In this document: positions 1 to 9,206 of the stretch, in pieces | How the letters are laid out: every line of letters starts with the position of its first letter | How positions within the stretch are numbered: the first letter of the stretch is position 1 | Assembly: GCF_015351235.1 (NCBI RefSeq) | Contig: NZ_JADKSJ010000001.1 | Location: 2,125,668-2,189,667 of the forward strand | Reading direction: 5' to 3' | DNA: 64,000 nucleotides | Origin: Plantibacter sp. VKM Ac-2880 | GTDB lineage: Bacteria; Actinomycetota; Actinomycetes; Actinomycetales; Microbacteriaceae | The notes under the pieces: model-generated | Databases searched by the model: none | The model's input: only the letters and a program-made list of their open reading frames with translations | Told to the model about the DNA's origin: nothing | Translations under genes and position numbers: made by a program

Positions 1-185
1 CGGTCCTGCAGGAACAGTTCCAACGCCGCGGCATCCGCCGCAGGGTTGTGCGCCGCGGCGGCGCGGATCGCCTGGTTGGGGTCGCTCGCGAGGACGACGA
101 AGTCGTCGAAGGTGCTCGCTGATCGTGCGAGCTCGTACCGACGTTCCTCGTCGGCGAGCTGCTCGGGCGTCTTGCGCTTGGCCAC
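1..185 (-). CDS. Truncated conserved protein with repeat-like helices (3' end outside window)
   Basis: Only the first 61 or so residues are present; the gene runs off the left edge. It starts at a GTG with a GAAGGG ribosome site about five bases upstream on the minus strand. The visible part begins VAKRKTPEQLADEERRYELA and continues with alternating short helices and an ASDPNQAIRAAAAHNP segment. Such 'D-P-N-x-x-I-R-x-A-A-A-x-N-P' units are typical of leucine-rich-repeat-variant or HEAT-like solenoid proteins. The family is inferred from this single unit and no function can be given. Confidence 0.6.
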   Translation of the reverse strand, partial: MAKRKTPEQLADEERRYELARSASTFDDFVVLASDPNQAIRAAAAHNPAADAAALELFLQD

Positions 186-327
186 GGTGGTCCCTTCATC
201 GTGTCGCCGTCAACCTACCCGTCAGGGGTCCGGACGACAATGGCGGCTTGCCCCGTCGGTCCCGACCGGGAACACTGGGGTCGCTGCATGGTCGTCATGA
301 GCGGGGACTTCGGGGGAAGGAGCGGCG

Positions 328-1206
328 ATGACTGCTGCACCGGGATGGTACGACGCGGGGACGCCGGGCGAACTGCGCTGGTGGGACGGAACACGGTGGA
401 CCGGGCAGGTGGCTGCTGCCGGCCCGATCGTCGGGCCCACGCCGCCGCACCGGGCTCCTGCGCCGTCGACCTCGCCGACCGGGTCGCCATCCGGCCCGCA
501 GCCTGGGTGGTATCCGGCCGGGTCCGATCAGCTGCGGTGGTGGGACGGCTCGCACTGGACGGGGCTGCGAGTGAAGGACGGCAAGCCGGGCACGGACTGG
601 GCGACCACCGAGCAGCCGACCCTGGCGTGGGTGTTCGCCTCGGTGTTCCTCGTCCTCGCGCTGTTGCAGTTCAGTCTGGGACTCCTGTCCAGCCACCTGT
701 CGGCCAACGGCGTCCCCTTGGCGCTCGTGTCGATCCTCTGGTTCGGCATCGCCGCCAAGACGGCCGCGGTGCGCCGGATCCCTCGGCCCACCGGTGAGTC
801 GACGGTCATCGACGCGGTCCGGCCCTTGCCCGGCGAGCAGGACGGCCCCGGTGCAGGCTGGTATGACGTGTCGTCGCGGGCGACGAGATGGTGGACCGGC
901 TCACGGTGGGCCCAGTACGTCGGCACCCAGTACGGCATCCGACCGACGTTCCACGGGGCGCGCGCGTTCCGCACGTATCTCGTCCTGTGCTGGGTGATCC
1001 TCGGAATCGGCGTGCTCGGGCTCCTCGTCGGTGTCGTGCTCGTCATCAACAGCTCCGACGACAGCTACGCCCTCCTCGGTGCCGCCATCGGCATCGTCGT
1101 CATCGCCGGCGGGGTACTGTTCGGCGTGCTCGGCGGTGTCCTCCTCGCCATGTCACGGACGCAGCGCCGCCTGCTGCTCCTCCCGGAGCTCCCGCCCGGA
1201 CGGTGA
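328..1206 (+). CDS. DUF2510-repeat membrane protein
   Basis: A 292-residue protein with three copies of the short DUF2510 signature, G-W-Y-[DP] followed about 15 residues later by R-W-W-[DT]-G-[ST]-x-W. They lie at about residues 6-25, 60-78 and 177-195. Two hydrophobic segments lie between copies 2 and 3 (about 100-140) and two more near the C-terminus (about 215-285). Copies of this signature usually sit at the cytoplasmic end of actinobacterial membrane proteins; their ligand is unknown. The ATG is preceded by GAAGGAG, a strong ribosome site. No pathway can be inferred from the neighbours. Confidence 0.8.
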   Translation: MTAAPGWYDAGTPGELRWWDGTRWTGQVAAAGPIVGPTPPHRAPAPSTSPTGSPSGPQPGWYPAGSDQLRWWDGSHWTGLRVKDGKPGTDWATTEQPTLAWVFASVFLVLALLQFSLGLLSSHLSANGVPLALVSILWFGIAAKTAAVRRIPRPTGESTVIDAVRPLPGEQDGPGAGWYDVSSRATRWWTGSRWAQYVGTQYGIRPTFHGARAFRTYLVLCWVILGIGVLGLLVGVVLVINSSDDSYALLGAAIGIVVIAGGVLFGVLGGVLLAMSRTQRRLLLLPELPPGR

Positions 1207-1246
1207 CCAGGAGGCGCTCGAGGGACGACGATCCGTCGTCCGCGGG

Positions 1247-1252
1247 TAGGCT
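1247..1252 (+). promoter_or_regulatory. -10 element for the thioredoxin gene
   Basis: TAGGCT matches the TAnnnT form seen across this window. It lies 47 bases before the trxA ATG, leaving a leader of about 40 bases that carries the GAAGGG ribosome site. Inferred from sequence only. Confidence 0.45.
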
Positions 1253-1299
1253 CGTCACTCGGATGCGACACGTCCGACCACCGACCCGAAGGGTGCACG

Positions 1300-1677
1300 A
1301 TGACCACGCAGGAACTGACCATCTCGAACTTCGAGGACACCGTGTCGGCCGAGGGCATCGTCCTCGTCGACTTCTGGGCGGACTGGTGCGGCCCGTGCAA
1401 GGCGTTCGCGCCGGTCTTCGAGCAGTCGAGCGAGACCCACGACGACGTCGTGTTCGCCAAGGTCGACACGGAGGCGAACCAGGAGCTCGCGGGCGGCATG
1501 CAGATCACGTCGATCCCGACGCTCATGGCGTTCCGCGACGGCGTCCTCGTCTTCTCCCAGGCCGGAGCCCTCCCGGCACCCGCGCTCGAGGACCTCATCT
1601 CGCAGGTGCGCGGTCTCGACATGTCCGAGGTGCACGCGGCCATCGCCGCGGCGAAGGCCGAAGCCCAGGCCGAGTGA
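1300..1677 (+). CDS. trxA: Thioredoxin
   Basis: A 125-residue cytosolic thioredoxin. The redox site W-C30-G-P-C33 follows a VDFWADWC strand, and the cis-proline that packs against it is P73 in TSIPT. The fold is complete. A C-terminal Ala/Glu-rich helix of about 20 residues extends beyond the usual end of about 105. It reduces protein disulfides, presumably with thioredoxin reductase encoded elsewhere. GAAGGG lies eight bases before the ATG. Actinobacteria carry several thioredoxins, so the symbol is by family only. Confidence 0.9.
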   Translation: MTTQELTISNFEDTVSAEGIVLVDFWADWCGPCKAFAPVFEQSSETHDDVVFAKVDTEANQELAGGMQITSIPTLMAFRDGVLVFSQAGALPAPALEDLISQVRGLDMSEVHAAIAAAKAEAQAE

Positions 1678-1718
1678 GCTGAGGCCCGCCGGGCACGTCA
1701 GGGCTGATCCCCGTCGTC

Positions 1719-4091
1719 TCACGCGGAGAACGCCAGCTCGTGGACACCGCGTGTGCGCAGGACGATACGCCGCCGTCCGGTGGGTGCACCGGTGGCGAGC
1801 TCGGGCTGGCACGGCCCGTGCGGTCCGACGATGGTGATCGTCGATCCGTCATCCGGTAGCTCGACGATCACGTCGCCGGCCGTCAGCTGCAGGGTCGCCG
1901 CGACGGGGCGATGATCCCGCCACTCGACGTCCACGACGTGCGCTCCGCGGACCCGGAACCCCCGGAATGTCCCGGCCGACCACGCCGCCGGGAGGGTCGG
2001 GAGGAGCGACACGACGCCGCCGTGTCCCTGGACGAGCAGCTCGACGACACCGGCGGTCCCGCCCAGGTTTCCGTCGATCTGGAACACGGCGTCGAGGTCG
2101 CCCATGGGGTGGAGGTCGAGCAGCGAGGCCGATGACAGCGGTCCGAGCAGGGCGTCGAGCGCGTGCGACGCGAGTTCCGGCTCTCGGAGTCGCGCGGCCA
2201 GGCAGAGCACCCACGCCATGCTCCATCCGGTTCCACCGCCACCGTGCTCGAGTCGCTGTCGCAGGGCACATCGGGCAGCGGCGAAGTCCTCCGGTGTCCC
2301 CGTCTCGGTGATCCGTGTCCCCGGGTACAGGCCGTACAGGTGGGAGAGGTGGCGGTGGCCGGGCTCGGTCGCCTCGTGCTCCTCGGCCCACTCCAGGAGG
2401 GCGCCGTCGTGACCGATCCGCGGGAGGCGGAGGGCGTCGAAGGCCCCCTGAGCTCGACCCACGAGGTCGACGTCAGCGATGCCGGCACCGACCCGCTCCG
2501 CGAGGCCGAGGTAGTCGCGGAGGCACTCGTGCACCAGCTCCTGGTCCATCGTCGCCCCGGCGGCCACCGCAGCCGAGGTACCCATACCGACGACGAACCG
2601 GTTCTCCGGGGAGGTCGACGGATTCACCACGAGCGATCCGTCGTCATCGGTGACGAGCATCCCGAGGACGAACGCGACCACCGGCTCCACGATGCGCAGG
2701 ACCGCCACCTGCGCGTCATGATCGGCGGCACTGTCGTCGAGATGGCGGTGGAGGTGCGCGACGAGCCAGGGGAGCGCGCTCGGCCAGTTCGCCCAGTGGG
2801 CGTCGAGCGGCACGGCGTCCGTGTGTCGCCAGAGGTCGCTGTTGTGGTGGGTCGCCGCACCAGCGAGACCATAGGCGTCTCGGGCGGTGCTCCGCCCGGC
2901 CGTCACCAGCTCACCGATGAAGCGGGCGAGCGGCTCGGCCAGGCCACCGAGTCCCGTGCTCTCCGCCGGCCAGTAGGCCATCTGGAGGTTGATGTTGGTG
3001 GTGAAGTTCGCGCTCCAGGGTGGCCTCACCTGAGTGTTCCAGACCCCCTGGAGGTTCGTCGGTTCACCGCCGACTCGCGAACTCCCGATGAGGAGCGACC
3101 GTCCGAGGTCGAAGTAGCGCTCCGCAGCGTCGGCCGACGCGGACGCCGATGCCGAGAGGTCCAGCTCGACCCGGTCGAAGAGCGACCGGTGGTCGGCCAC
3201 GTGCCTCGCGAGCAGCTCGTCGGCGGGTCGCCGCAGCGCACGCGCGACCGTCGTCCGCGTCCGGGCGAGCAGCGATGACGGATCGCCGAGCGGCCGTTCG
3301 TTCCAGCCGCGGTGTCCTGAACGCGCCCCGGCGACGAGGCGGAACCCGCCAGGGATCGGTTGCACCGCGATCATCAGCGCCCACGCCATGCCCGCATCGA
3401 CGAGACCGTCGGCGTCCGGGACGTCGGTCGCATACCGGACGGCCTCGTGGTCGTCGCCACCGAGGTACGAGGGCCGGACCCCCGAGGGTGCGCGGCCCGT
3501 CGACGACCACCAGCGGATGTCGCCGACGGCGTCCTCCGTCGTGGTCGACGGGTGCGGTGTCTGGAAACCGAGCATCGGTTCACGGACCCCGTCGCCCGCC
3601 ATCTCAACGACGAGCACCTCGTCGGGTGCGGACACGAACGCGGTGAGCGTCGCCGCCCGCCCGCTCCACGTGCTCCGCGTCTCCACCACACCTCGCGCGA
3701 CATCGTGGGTCCGCCGCGTGCGCGCACCGTCGTCGGGTGACGCGTAGTCGACGGTGAGCCGGCCGAGCGGCTGGAAGGACTCGGTGAACGTCGTCCCGCG
3801 GAGGGCGGCCGCGCGGGCGTCGGCCGCCGGCGGGTCGTCGGAGGCGATCGCCCGACGCACCGAAGCCAGTGCGCTGTGAGCCGAGCGCGGTGGCGACGCA
3901 CCGTCCGGCCGGGTCGGACCTCCCGACCACAGGGTGTCGAGAGACAGGTCGATGCCTTCCCGTCCCGGCACGCCGTCGAGCGCCGTGCCGAGCGTACCGT
4001 TCCCGATGAGGAACCGGTCGACGAACCGCGTGGCCGGTTCCTCGAGCTCGAGCCGATGCCGTGCGACGGGCGGCTGTGGATCGGGGCCCAT
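1719..4091 (-). CDS. GH95 family alpha-L-fucosidase / alpha-L-galactosidase
   Basis: A 790-residue glycoside hydrolase of family 95, which inverts alpha-L-fucosides or alpha-L-galactosides. The N-terminal beta domain holds RFLIGNGTLG, and the (alpha/alpha)6 barrel holds WSANFTTNINLQMAYW with the two active-site asparagines. NPSTSPENRF (expected catalytic Glu) and IDGNLGGTAG (catalytic Asp) follow. No signal peptide is visible, so it acts in the cytosol. The chosen ATG overlaps the stop of the GH27 gene (TGATG), implying translational coupling as last gene of the LacI-GH36-GH51-GH27-GH95 operon. Reading further upstream gives only an Arg/Pro-rich artefact. L-Fuc versus L-Gal specificity cannot be read from the sequence. 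Confidence 0.9.
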   Translation of the reverse strand: MGPDPQPPVARHRLELEEPATRFVDRFLIGNGTLGTALDGVPGREGIDLSLDTLWSGGPTRPDGASPPRSAHSALASVRRAIASDDPPAADARAAALRGTTFTESFQPLGRLTVDYASPDDGARTRRTHDVARGVVETRSTWSGRAATLTAFVSAPDEVLVVEMAGDGVREPMLGFQTPHPSTTTEDAVGDIRWWSSTGRAPSGVRPSYLGGDDHEAVRYATDVPDADGLVDAGMAWALMIAVQPIPGGFRLVAGARSGHRGWNERPLGDPSSLLARTRTTVARALRRPADELLARHVADHRSLFDRVELDLSASASASADAAERYFDLGRSLLIGSSRVGGEPTNLQGVWNTQVRPPWSANFTTNINLQMAYWPAESTGLGGLAEPLARFIGELVTAGRSTARDAYGLAGAATHHNSDLWRHTDAVPLDAHWANWPSALPWLVAHLHRHLDDSAADHDAQVAVLRIVEPVVAFVLGMLVTDDDGSLVVNPSTSPENRFVVGMGTSAAVAAGATMDQELVHECLRDYLGLAERVGAGIADVDLVGRAQGAFDALRLPRIGHDGALLEWAEEHEATEPGHRHLSHLYGLYPGTRITETGTPEDFAAARCALRQRLEHGGGGTGWSMAWVLCLAARLREPELASHALDALLGPLSSASLLDLHPMGDLDAVFQIDGNLGGTAGVVELLVQGHGGVVSLLPTLPAAWSAGTFRGFRVRGAHVVDVEWRDHRPVAATLQLTAGDVIVELPDDGSTITIVGPHGPCQPELATGAPTGRRRIVLRTRGVHELAFSA

Positions 4092-5389
4092 CAGTCGTCG
4101 ATCCGGAGGAGGGCGGCGCCGTGCGCGGACAGGGACAGGTCGACGGCGCCACCCGTGACGGGTACCGGCTGGGCGCTCCACAGCTCGGTGACGGACGACC
4201 GGTCGGCGCACCCGAGATCGGCCAGGTGCACCCGCAGCTCGACGTCCGCATCGCCGAGCCAGAAGACCGCACGCCATCGGGTCTCACCGAGCTCCGCCGC
4301 CCACACGACGAGGTCGCCGTCGCGGATGATCTCCCGGCTGCCGTCACTGCCGAGCAGCGCGAGCACCTCCGGGTTGCTGAGGAGCGAGAGCGTGTGCGCC
4401 GGAGTGTCGGGGAGATGACCCCCGACGAAGAGCGGCGATCTGGCGATGCACCAGAGCGTCATGAGCGTCTGCTGCTCGGCCGCGGTGAGGCGGCTCACCC
4501 GGTCCGCACCGACGTGGGCGCGGATGCCGATCCGCCCGAGCGGCAGCATGTCCGCATCGGCCCACGCCCCCGGGCGCTGGTGGGGTGCCCAGCGGGCGAG
4601 TCGCTGGAACTGATCGTGCACCGCCGACCAGTCGTCCCAGAGGTCGTCGGAGATCCGCCACAGCTGAGCGGTCGATCGCAGGGTGTCCAGATGCTCGGTG
4701 GAGAGCCGCTTGCCGGGGGACAGGCTGAGCACCATCGGGCGACCGCTCGCGTCGATCGCCCGCGAGATGGCCTCGATCTCCGCGGTCTGGATGGGCGGGT
4801 ACAGCACGTCGTCGAGTTTGACGAAGTCGACGCCCCAGTCGGCGAGCTGCGCCATGACCGAGTCGTAGTAGGCCTGGGCGCCAGGCGCGCTCATGTCGAC
4901 GCCCACGTTGTCCGGGTTCCACGGGCACACGTTGCTCGGATCGGCGATCTCGGCGCAGGTGGCCGTCGAGCCGAGAATCGGCAGGTCGAGCTCGACGGCC
5001 CGGCGCGGAACGCCGCGCATGAGGTGCACCCCGAAGCGGAGTCCGAGCGCGTGCACCCGGTCGGCGAGGGCGCGGAACCCGCCGGACGCCGCGGACGGGA
5101 ACCGGTTCGGCGCTGGTTGTGGCCGACCCCAGGCGTCGAGCGTCGGACGGGAGACGCGTTCGTAGTCGTCGGCCCCTGGCGCCGCTTCGTACCACTGGAT
5201 GTCGACGACCACCGTGTCCCAGCCGACGGGGAGCAGGTGCTCGGCGAGGAAGGCCGCGTTGGCGAGCACCTCGTCCTCCGTGACGGACCCGCCGAAGCAG
5301 TCCCAACTGTTCCAACCCATGGGCGGACGGGCGGCCTGCGTCCGACGCTCGGCACGCATGGCGGTGTCCGCGTCATCCACCACGCTCAT
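4091..5389 (-). CDS. GH27 family alpha-galactosidase or beta-L-arabinopyranosidase
   Basis: A 432-residue retaining glycosidase of clan GH-D. PPMGWNSWD opens the barrel, FVKLDD carries the nucleophile (D193) and RISDD the likely acid/base (D248), followed by WADADML. A C-terminal beta domain follows. The usual substrate-binding 'D-D-C-W' after the second strand is D64-I-Q-W here, so the second aspartate is missing. Known GH27 beta-L-arabinopyranosidases also vary in this pocket, so galactose specificity should not be assumed. No signal peptide. The start overlaps the GH51 stop by ATGA, and its own stop overlaps the GH95 start. Confidence 0.88.
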   Translation of the reverse strand: MSVVDDADTAMRAERRTQAARPPMGWNSWDCFGGSVTEDEVLANAAFLAEHLLPVGWDTVVVDIQWYEAAPGADDYERVSRPTLDAWGRPQPAPNRFPSAASGGFRALADRVHALGLRFGVHLMRGVPRRAVELDLPILGSTATCAEIADPSNVCPWNPDNVGVDMSAPGAQAYYDSVMAQLADWGVDFVKLDDVLYPPIQTAEIEAISRAIDASGRPMVLSLSPGKRLSTEHLDTLRSTAQLWRISDDLWDDWSAVHDQFQRLARWAPHQRPGAWADADMLPLGRIGIRAHVGADRVSRLTAAEQQTLMTLWCIARSPLFVGGHLPDTPAHTLSLLSNPEVLALLGSDGSREIIRDGDLVVWAAELGETRWRAVFWLGDADVELRVHLADLGCADRSSVTELWSAQPVPVTGGAVDLSLSAHGAALLRIDD

Positions 5390-6918
5390 GAGGCGGCGAC
5401 CTGAGCGGTGATCGTGGCGAAGGAGTGCGGCGGCAGCGTCACCCGGAGACCGGTGGCGGTGACGTGGAGGTCGGTCAGCGTTCGTGGCGACACGGCGTCG
5501 GTCTCGCCTGGGCGGTTGTGGGCGTCGGGCCGCGCGGCGGTGAGCAGTCGCCCGTGCGGTTCCGTCACCGACCCGCCTCGGAGGTCGATCTCGACGACGA
5601 GCGGCGCGTCGAGGTCGACGTTCGTCAGCGAGCAGTGCAGGACGCCCTCCTTGACACTCGCCGAGGCGGAGACGGTCGGGATCCCGGGAGCCGAGGCGTC
5701 GGCCACTCGGCTCGGTCCGACCACGTGGGTCGGGAGCGAGGTGGCGTCCTGGTGCCGGCTGTTCATCTCGAAGACGTGGAAGGTCGGCGTGCGGACCATC
5801 TCGCCGCCGTCGGGATCGGTCAGGAGCATCGCCTGCAGCACGTTGACCGTCTGGGCGATGTTCGCCATGCGCAGCCGTCCGGCGAACCGGTGGAACACGT
5901 CGAAGTGCCAGGCCGCGACCATGGCGTCGCGGATGGTGTTCTGCTGGAACAGGTGCCCGGGATGCGTACCTGGTTCGACGTCCCACCAGGTGCCCCACTC
6001 GTCGAGCACCATGCCGAGCCGTTCCTCCGGGTCGTACACGTCCATGACGGCGGCATGCGACGACAGGAGCCGCTCGACCCCCTGAGCCGCGGTGATCGTG
6101 CTCCAGTACTCGGCGGCGTCGAACCCGGTCGCGCTGCCCTTCGCCTTCCAGCTGCCGCCGATCGTGTAGTAGTGCACCGAGACGGCTTCCCAGGGCGTCG
6201 CCGAGAACGGGTGGGTGGCGACGTCCTCCACGACCTCCATCAGGGTCTTCGTCCAGGCGACGTCGAAGCCGTCGGCACCGGCCGCGATCCGGTAGAGCGG
6301 GACCTTCCCACCGCTCTCGCAGAACGTGCCGAACTGGCGTGCCAGGTCCGCGTAGGCGCCGGCGCGCAGGTTGCCGCCGCACCCCCACGGCTCGTTGCCC
6401 AACCCCCAGAACGGCACGTCCCAGGGTTCATCGCGCCCGTTCGCTCGGCGCAACTCCGCCATCGGCGTCTCACCGGCACCGGTCAGGTACTCGATCCAGT
6501 CGGCCATCTCCTGCACCGTGCCCGAACCGAGATTGCCCGAGATGTAGGCGTCGGCGCCGAGGAGATCGCAGAGTTCCATGAACTCGTGGGTGCCGAACGC
6601 GTTCGTCTCGCTCGTCCCGCCCCACTGCGAGTTGATGAGCTTCGGGCGGTCCTCGCGAGGTCCGACGCCGCTCGTCCAGTGGTAGCGGTCCGCGAAGCAG
6701 CCACCCGGCCAGCGGAGGTTCGGGATGTGCAGTTCGCGGAGTGCCTCGACGACGTCGAGCCGGATGCCGCCGACGTTCGGGACGGGCGAGTCCTCGCCGA
6801 CCCAGAAACCGTCGTAGATGCCGCGCCCGAGATGCTCCGCGAAGTGGCCGTAGACGTGTCGACTGATGGTGGGGCCTGGGCGGTCGAGATCGATGGCGAC
6901 GGTCGCGGTGGAGTCCAT
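5386..6918 (-). CDS. GH51 family alpha-L-arabinofuranosidase
   Basis: A 510-residue cytosolic enzyme that releases terminal alpha-L-arabinofuranose. The barrel begins with HVYGHFAEHLGRGIYDG and NLRWPGGCFAD. The acid/base is E176 in WGLGNEPWG and the nucleophile E307 in MVLDEWGTWW, both in standard GH51 context. A C-terminal jelly-roll domain with a VNVLQAMLLTD region follows. Length is normal for intracellular bacterial GH51 enzymes and there is no signal peptide. It lies 32 bases downstream of the GH36 gene and is coupled to GH27 by an ATGA overlap. The ATG follows an AGGACC-type ribosome site. Confidence 0.95.
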   Translation of the reverse strand: MDSTATVAIDLDRPGPTISRHVYGHFAEHLGRGIYDGFWVGEDSPVPNVGGIRLDVVEALRELHIPNLRWPGGCFADRYHWTSGVGPREDRPKLINSQWGGTSETNAFGTHEFMELCDLLGADAYISGNLGSGTVQEMADWIEYLTGAGETPMAELRRANGRDEPWDVPFWGLGNEPWGCGGNLRAGAYADLARQFGTFCESGGKVPLYRIAAGADGFDVAWTKTLMEVVEDVATHPFSATPWEAVSVHYYTIGGSWKAKGSATGFDAAEYWSTITAAQGVERLLSSHAAVMDVYDPEERLGMVLDEWGTWWDVEPGTHPGHLFQQNTIRDAMVAAWHFDVFHRFAGRLRMANIAQTVNVLQAMLLTDPDGGEMVRTPTFHVFEMNSRHQDATSLPTHVVGPSRVADASAPGIPTVSASASVKEGVLHCSLTNVDLDAPLVVEIDLRGGSVTEPHGRLLTAARPDAHNRPGETDAVSPRTLTDLHVTATGLRVTLPPHSFATITAQVAAS

Positions 6919-6950
6919 GGGTGGTCCTGTTCTGTGGAGCGGGTCGTGGG

Positions 6951-9161
6951 TCAGACAGCGGTCACGAGGATCGTGATCACGCGATCGGGCTGGAAGGTGG
7001 GGAGGTCGAGGCCGACTCCGGCGAGCTGGCCACCGCTCAGCACGGGTGCCGCCTCGAGCGTGGCCAGGTCGGCGTCGAGTGGCGGTGCCTCCCGGAGCCA
7101 GGTGGGGATCACCCAGCGAGGGCCGAGGGAGTCGTCCTGCGCGACGGCGAGGCGGTAGTGGCCTTCCGGGCGGAGTCCGGGCAGGCGGACCCGACGCCGG
7201 GAGTCGGCCGACCGAGGGGGAGTCACCAGGGTGTACAGCGCGGTGCCACCGTCCTCGGCGACCACGCCGCGCAGCGTCGGGGCGTCGTCGTCCCACTCGC
7301 CGTCGCCGACGACGCGGCCGGAGGCGATGAGGGTCCGATGACGCTTGAACACGCTGATCCACCGGGCGACGACCGCGCGTTCGTCCTCGTCGAGCTCCCG
7401 CAGGTCCCACTCCACGCCGAAGTGCCCGAGCAGTGCGATCGCGCTGCGGGTGTGGAGCGTGTGCGTGCGTCCGGTCGTGGCCGATCGTGCCGAGGCCACG
7501 TGGGATCCGAGCATCTCGGGCGGCACGAGGAGTCCAGTCCACCGGAGCATCCGTGCGCGCTCGATCGGGTCGTGGTTGTCGGAGGTGTGGACACGATCGG
7601 TCCGTTCGAGGATGCCGAGGTCGACGCGGCCGCCACCCGATGCGCAGCTCTCGATCTCGAGCTGCGGGTGCCTCGACCGGAGCTCGTCGAGCAGTTGGTA
7701 GAGGGCTTCGGTCTGGTCGTGTACGGCCGCCCGGCCGGACGACGGATGGCCGGCGTCGACGAGGTCGCCGTTGTGGTCCCACTTGAGGTACGCGATCCCC
7801 AGTTCGGTGACCAGCGTGTCGATGGATCGCAGGAGGTACTCGAAGGCCGCCGGATTGGCGAGGTCGAGCACCTGCTGGTGCCTGACGGGCGGCGGGAGCT
7901 CGTCCCGCGCGCGGAGGATCCAGTCCGGGTGCTCCCGGGCGAGGTCGGAGTCCTCGTTGATCATCTCCGGTTCGAACCACAGCCCGAACTCCATGCCGAG
8001 TGACCGGACCCGGTCGGCGAGTGGTGCGAGACCGTCCGGCCAGCGTTCGGGGTCCGGAGTCCAGTCACCGAGGCCACGGGTGTCGTCGTGGCGACCACGG
8101 AACCACCCGTCGTCGAGCACGAAGCGTTCGACTCCGAGATCCGCGGCGCGGGTCGCCAGCTCGGTCAGCACGTCGAGGTCGTGATCGAACAGGACCGCCT
8201 CCCAGACGTTCAGGGTGACGGGGCGCGGACGACGAGCGGCTCGCGACGTCGAGCGGAGCCACCGGTGGTAGCGGGACGACGCGTCGTCGAGGCCGACACC
8301 GTAGGCGCCGTACACCCATGGCGTCCGGTGGTCCTCGCCCGGGCCGAGTCGGATCTCGCCGGGCAGGAGCAGCTCGCCGCCACGGATCGCGAGGTGTCCG
8401 TCGGTGCGTTCGACGCCGATGGTGTGGTTGCCGCTCCACCCCACGTGGCACAGCCACACCTCACCCTGGTGGCCGTCGAACCCCGGCGTTCCGACCGCGG
8501 TCACCCCGGTGGCGTCGAGACCGGGGCGGCCGTGCCGCGACTCGCGGAGGTGCGTGCCCGTCACGACCGGATGACGCTGCGGCAGTTTCTCGGTGCCCCA
8601 CCGCCCGGCGAAGTCGAGGATCTCGCGCGCCGAGGTCGGGATCGCGAGCGCGGAGACGACGCCCTCGACCTCGAGGAGGTCGTCACCGCGGTTCTCGACG
8701 GTCGCGCGGGTGCGCAGCAGACCGCTCGGCGTCAGTTCGACCTCCAGGAGCACCGCGGTGCCGGTCTGTGCGTCGACCGCCGTCACCGTGACCGGCGCGG
8801 CACCGCACTGCAGCACCTCGTCGGCCCGCAGGGCTCGACCGTCGACCTCCACCGAGGCGACGTCGAAGCGCGACGACCAGGCGGTTCCGGCCCGATGTGC
8901 CCGGAGGCCGGGGAGACCCGACCAGCCCAGCGCGTGTTCGGGCAGGATGCTCGGCTCGTACGGTGCGTCCGAGCCGTCGACGAGGTCGCCGCGCACGCTG
9001 GCCGCGGCCGAGGCCAGCCAGTCGGCGTCGTCGCCTTGGACGGCGGCTCCCCAGTGCGCGATCACCGGGAGACGGGTCCCGCGTTGGACGAGGACGACGG
9101 AGACGCCGTCGCACTGCAGATGGACGACGCGGAGCTCGGGCGTCGCTGGGAGATCGGACAT
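6951..9161 (-). CDS. GH36 family alpha-galactosidase
   Basis: A 736-residue alpha-galactosidase of the bacterial GH36 type. An N-terminal beta-supersandwich domain (about 1-315) precedes the barrel, which holds FVLDDGWF, GLWFEPEMINEDSDL, the nucleophile D462 in YLKWDHNGD, the sugar-binding CASGGGRVD and the acid/base D528 in HTSDNHD. It removes terminal alpha-D-galactose from oligosaccharides or glycoconjugates inside the cell; no signal peptide. The ATG has GGAGGAACC in front. First enzyme gene after the LacI-type regulator in the leftward operon. Confidence 0.94.
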   Translation of the reverse strand: MSDLPATPELRVVHLQCDGVSVVLVQRGTRLPVIAHWGAAVQGDDADWLASAAASVRGDLVDGSDAPYEPSILPEHALGWSGLPGLRAHRAGTAWSSRFDVASVEVDGRALRADEVLQCGAAPVTVTAVDAQTGTAVLLEVELTPSGLLRTRATVENRGDDLLEVEGVVSALAIPTSAREILDFAGRWGTEKLPQRHPVVTGTHLRESRHGRPGLDATGVTAVGTPGFDGHQGEVWLCHVGWSGNHTIGVERTDGHLAIRGGELLLPGEIRLGPGEDHRTPWVYGAYGVGLDDASSRYHRWLRSTSRAARRPRPVTLNVWEAVLFDHDLDVLTELATRAADLGVERFVLDDGWFRGRHDDTRGLGDWTPDPERWPDGLAPLADRVRSLGMEFGLWFEPEMINEDSDLAREHPDWILRARDELPPPVRHQQVLDLANPAAFEYLLRSIDTLVTELGIAYLKWDHNGDLVDAGHPSSGRAAVHDQTEALYQLLDELRSRHPQLEIESCASGGGRVDLGILERTDRVHTSDNHDPIERARMLRWTGLLVPPEMLGSHVASARSATTGRTHTLHTRSAIALLGHFGVEWDLRELDEDERAVVARWISVFKRHRTLIASGRVVGDGEWDDDAPTLRGVVAEDGGTALYTLVTPPRSADSRRRVRLPGLRPEGHYRLAVAQDDSLGPRWVIPTWLREAPPLDADLATLEAAPVLSGGQLAGVGLDLPTFQPDRVITILVTAV

Positions 9162-9206
9162 GGTTCCTCCGAACCGGTCGATGAGGTGGGTCGGGTGGGC
9201 CGACGG

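Noticed and set aside
1678-1718. Terminator between trxA and the convergent GH95 gene
   Set aside because: Only short imperfect complementarity is visible, too weak to call.
5425-7158. 577-codon open frame on the plus strand
   Set aside because: Antisense shadow of the GH51 and GH36 genes caused by high GC; composition is typical of a shadow frame and there is no ribosome site.
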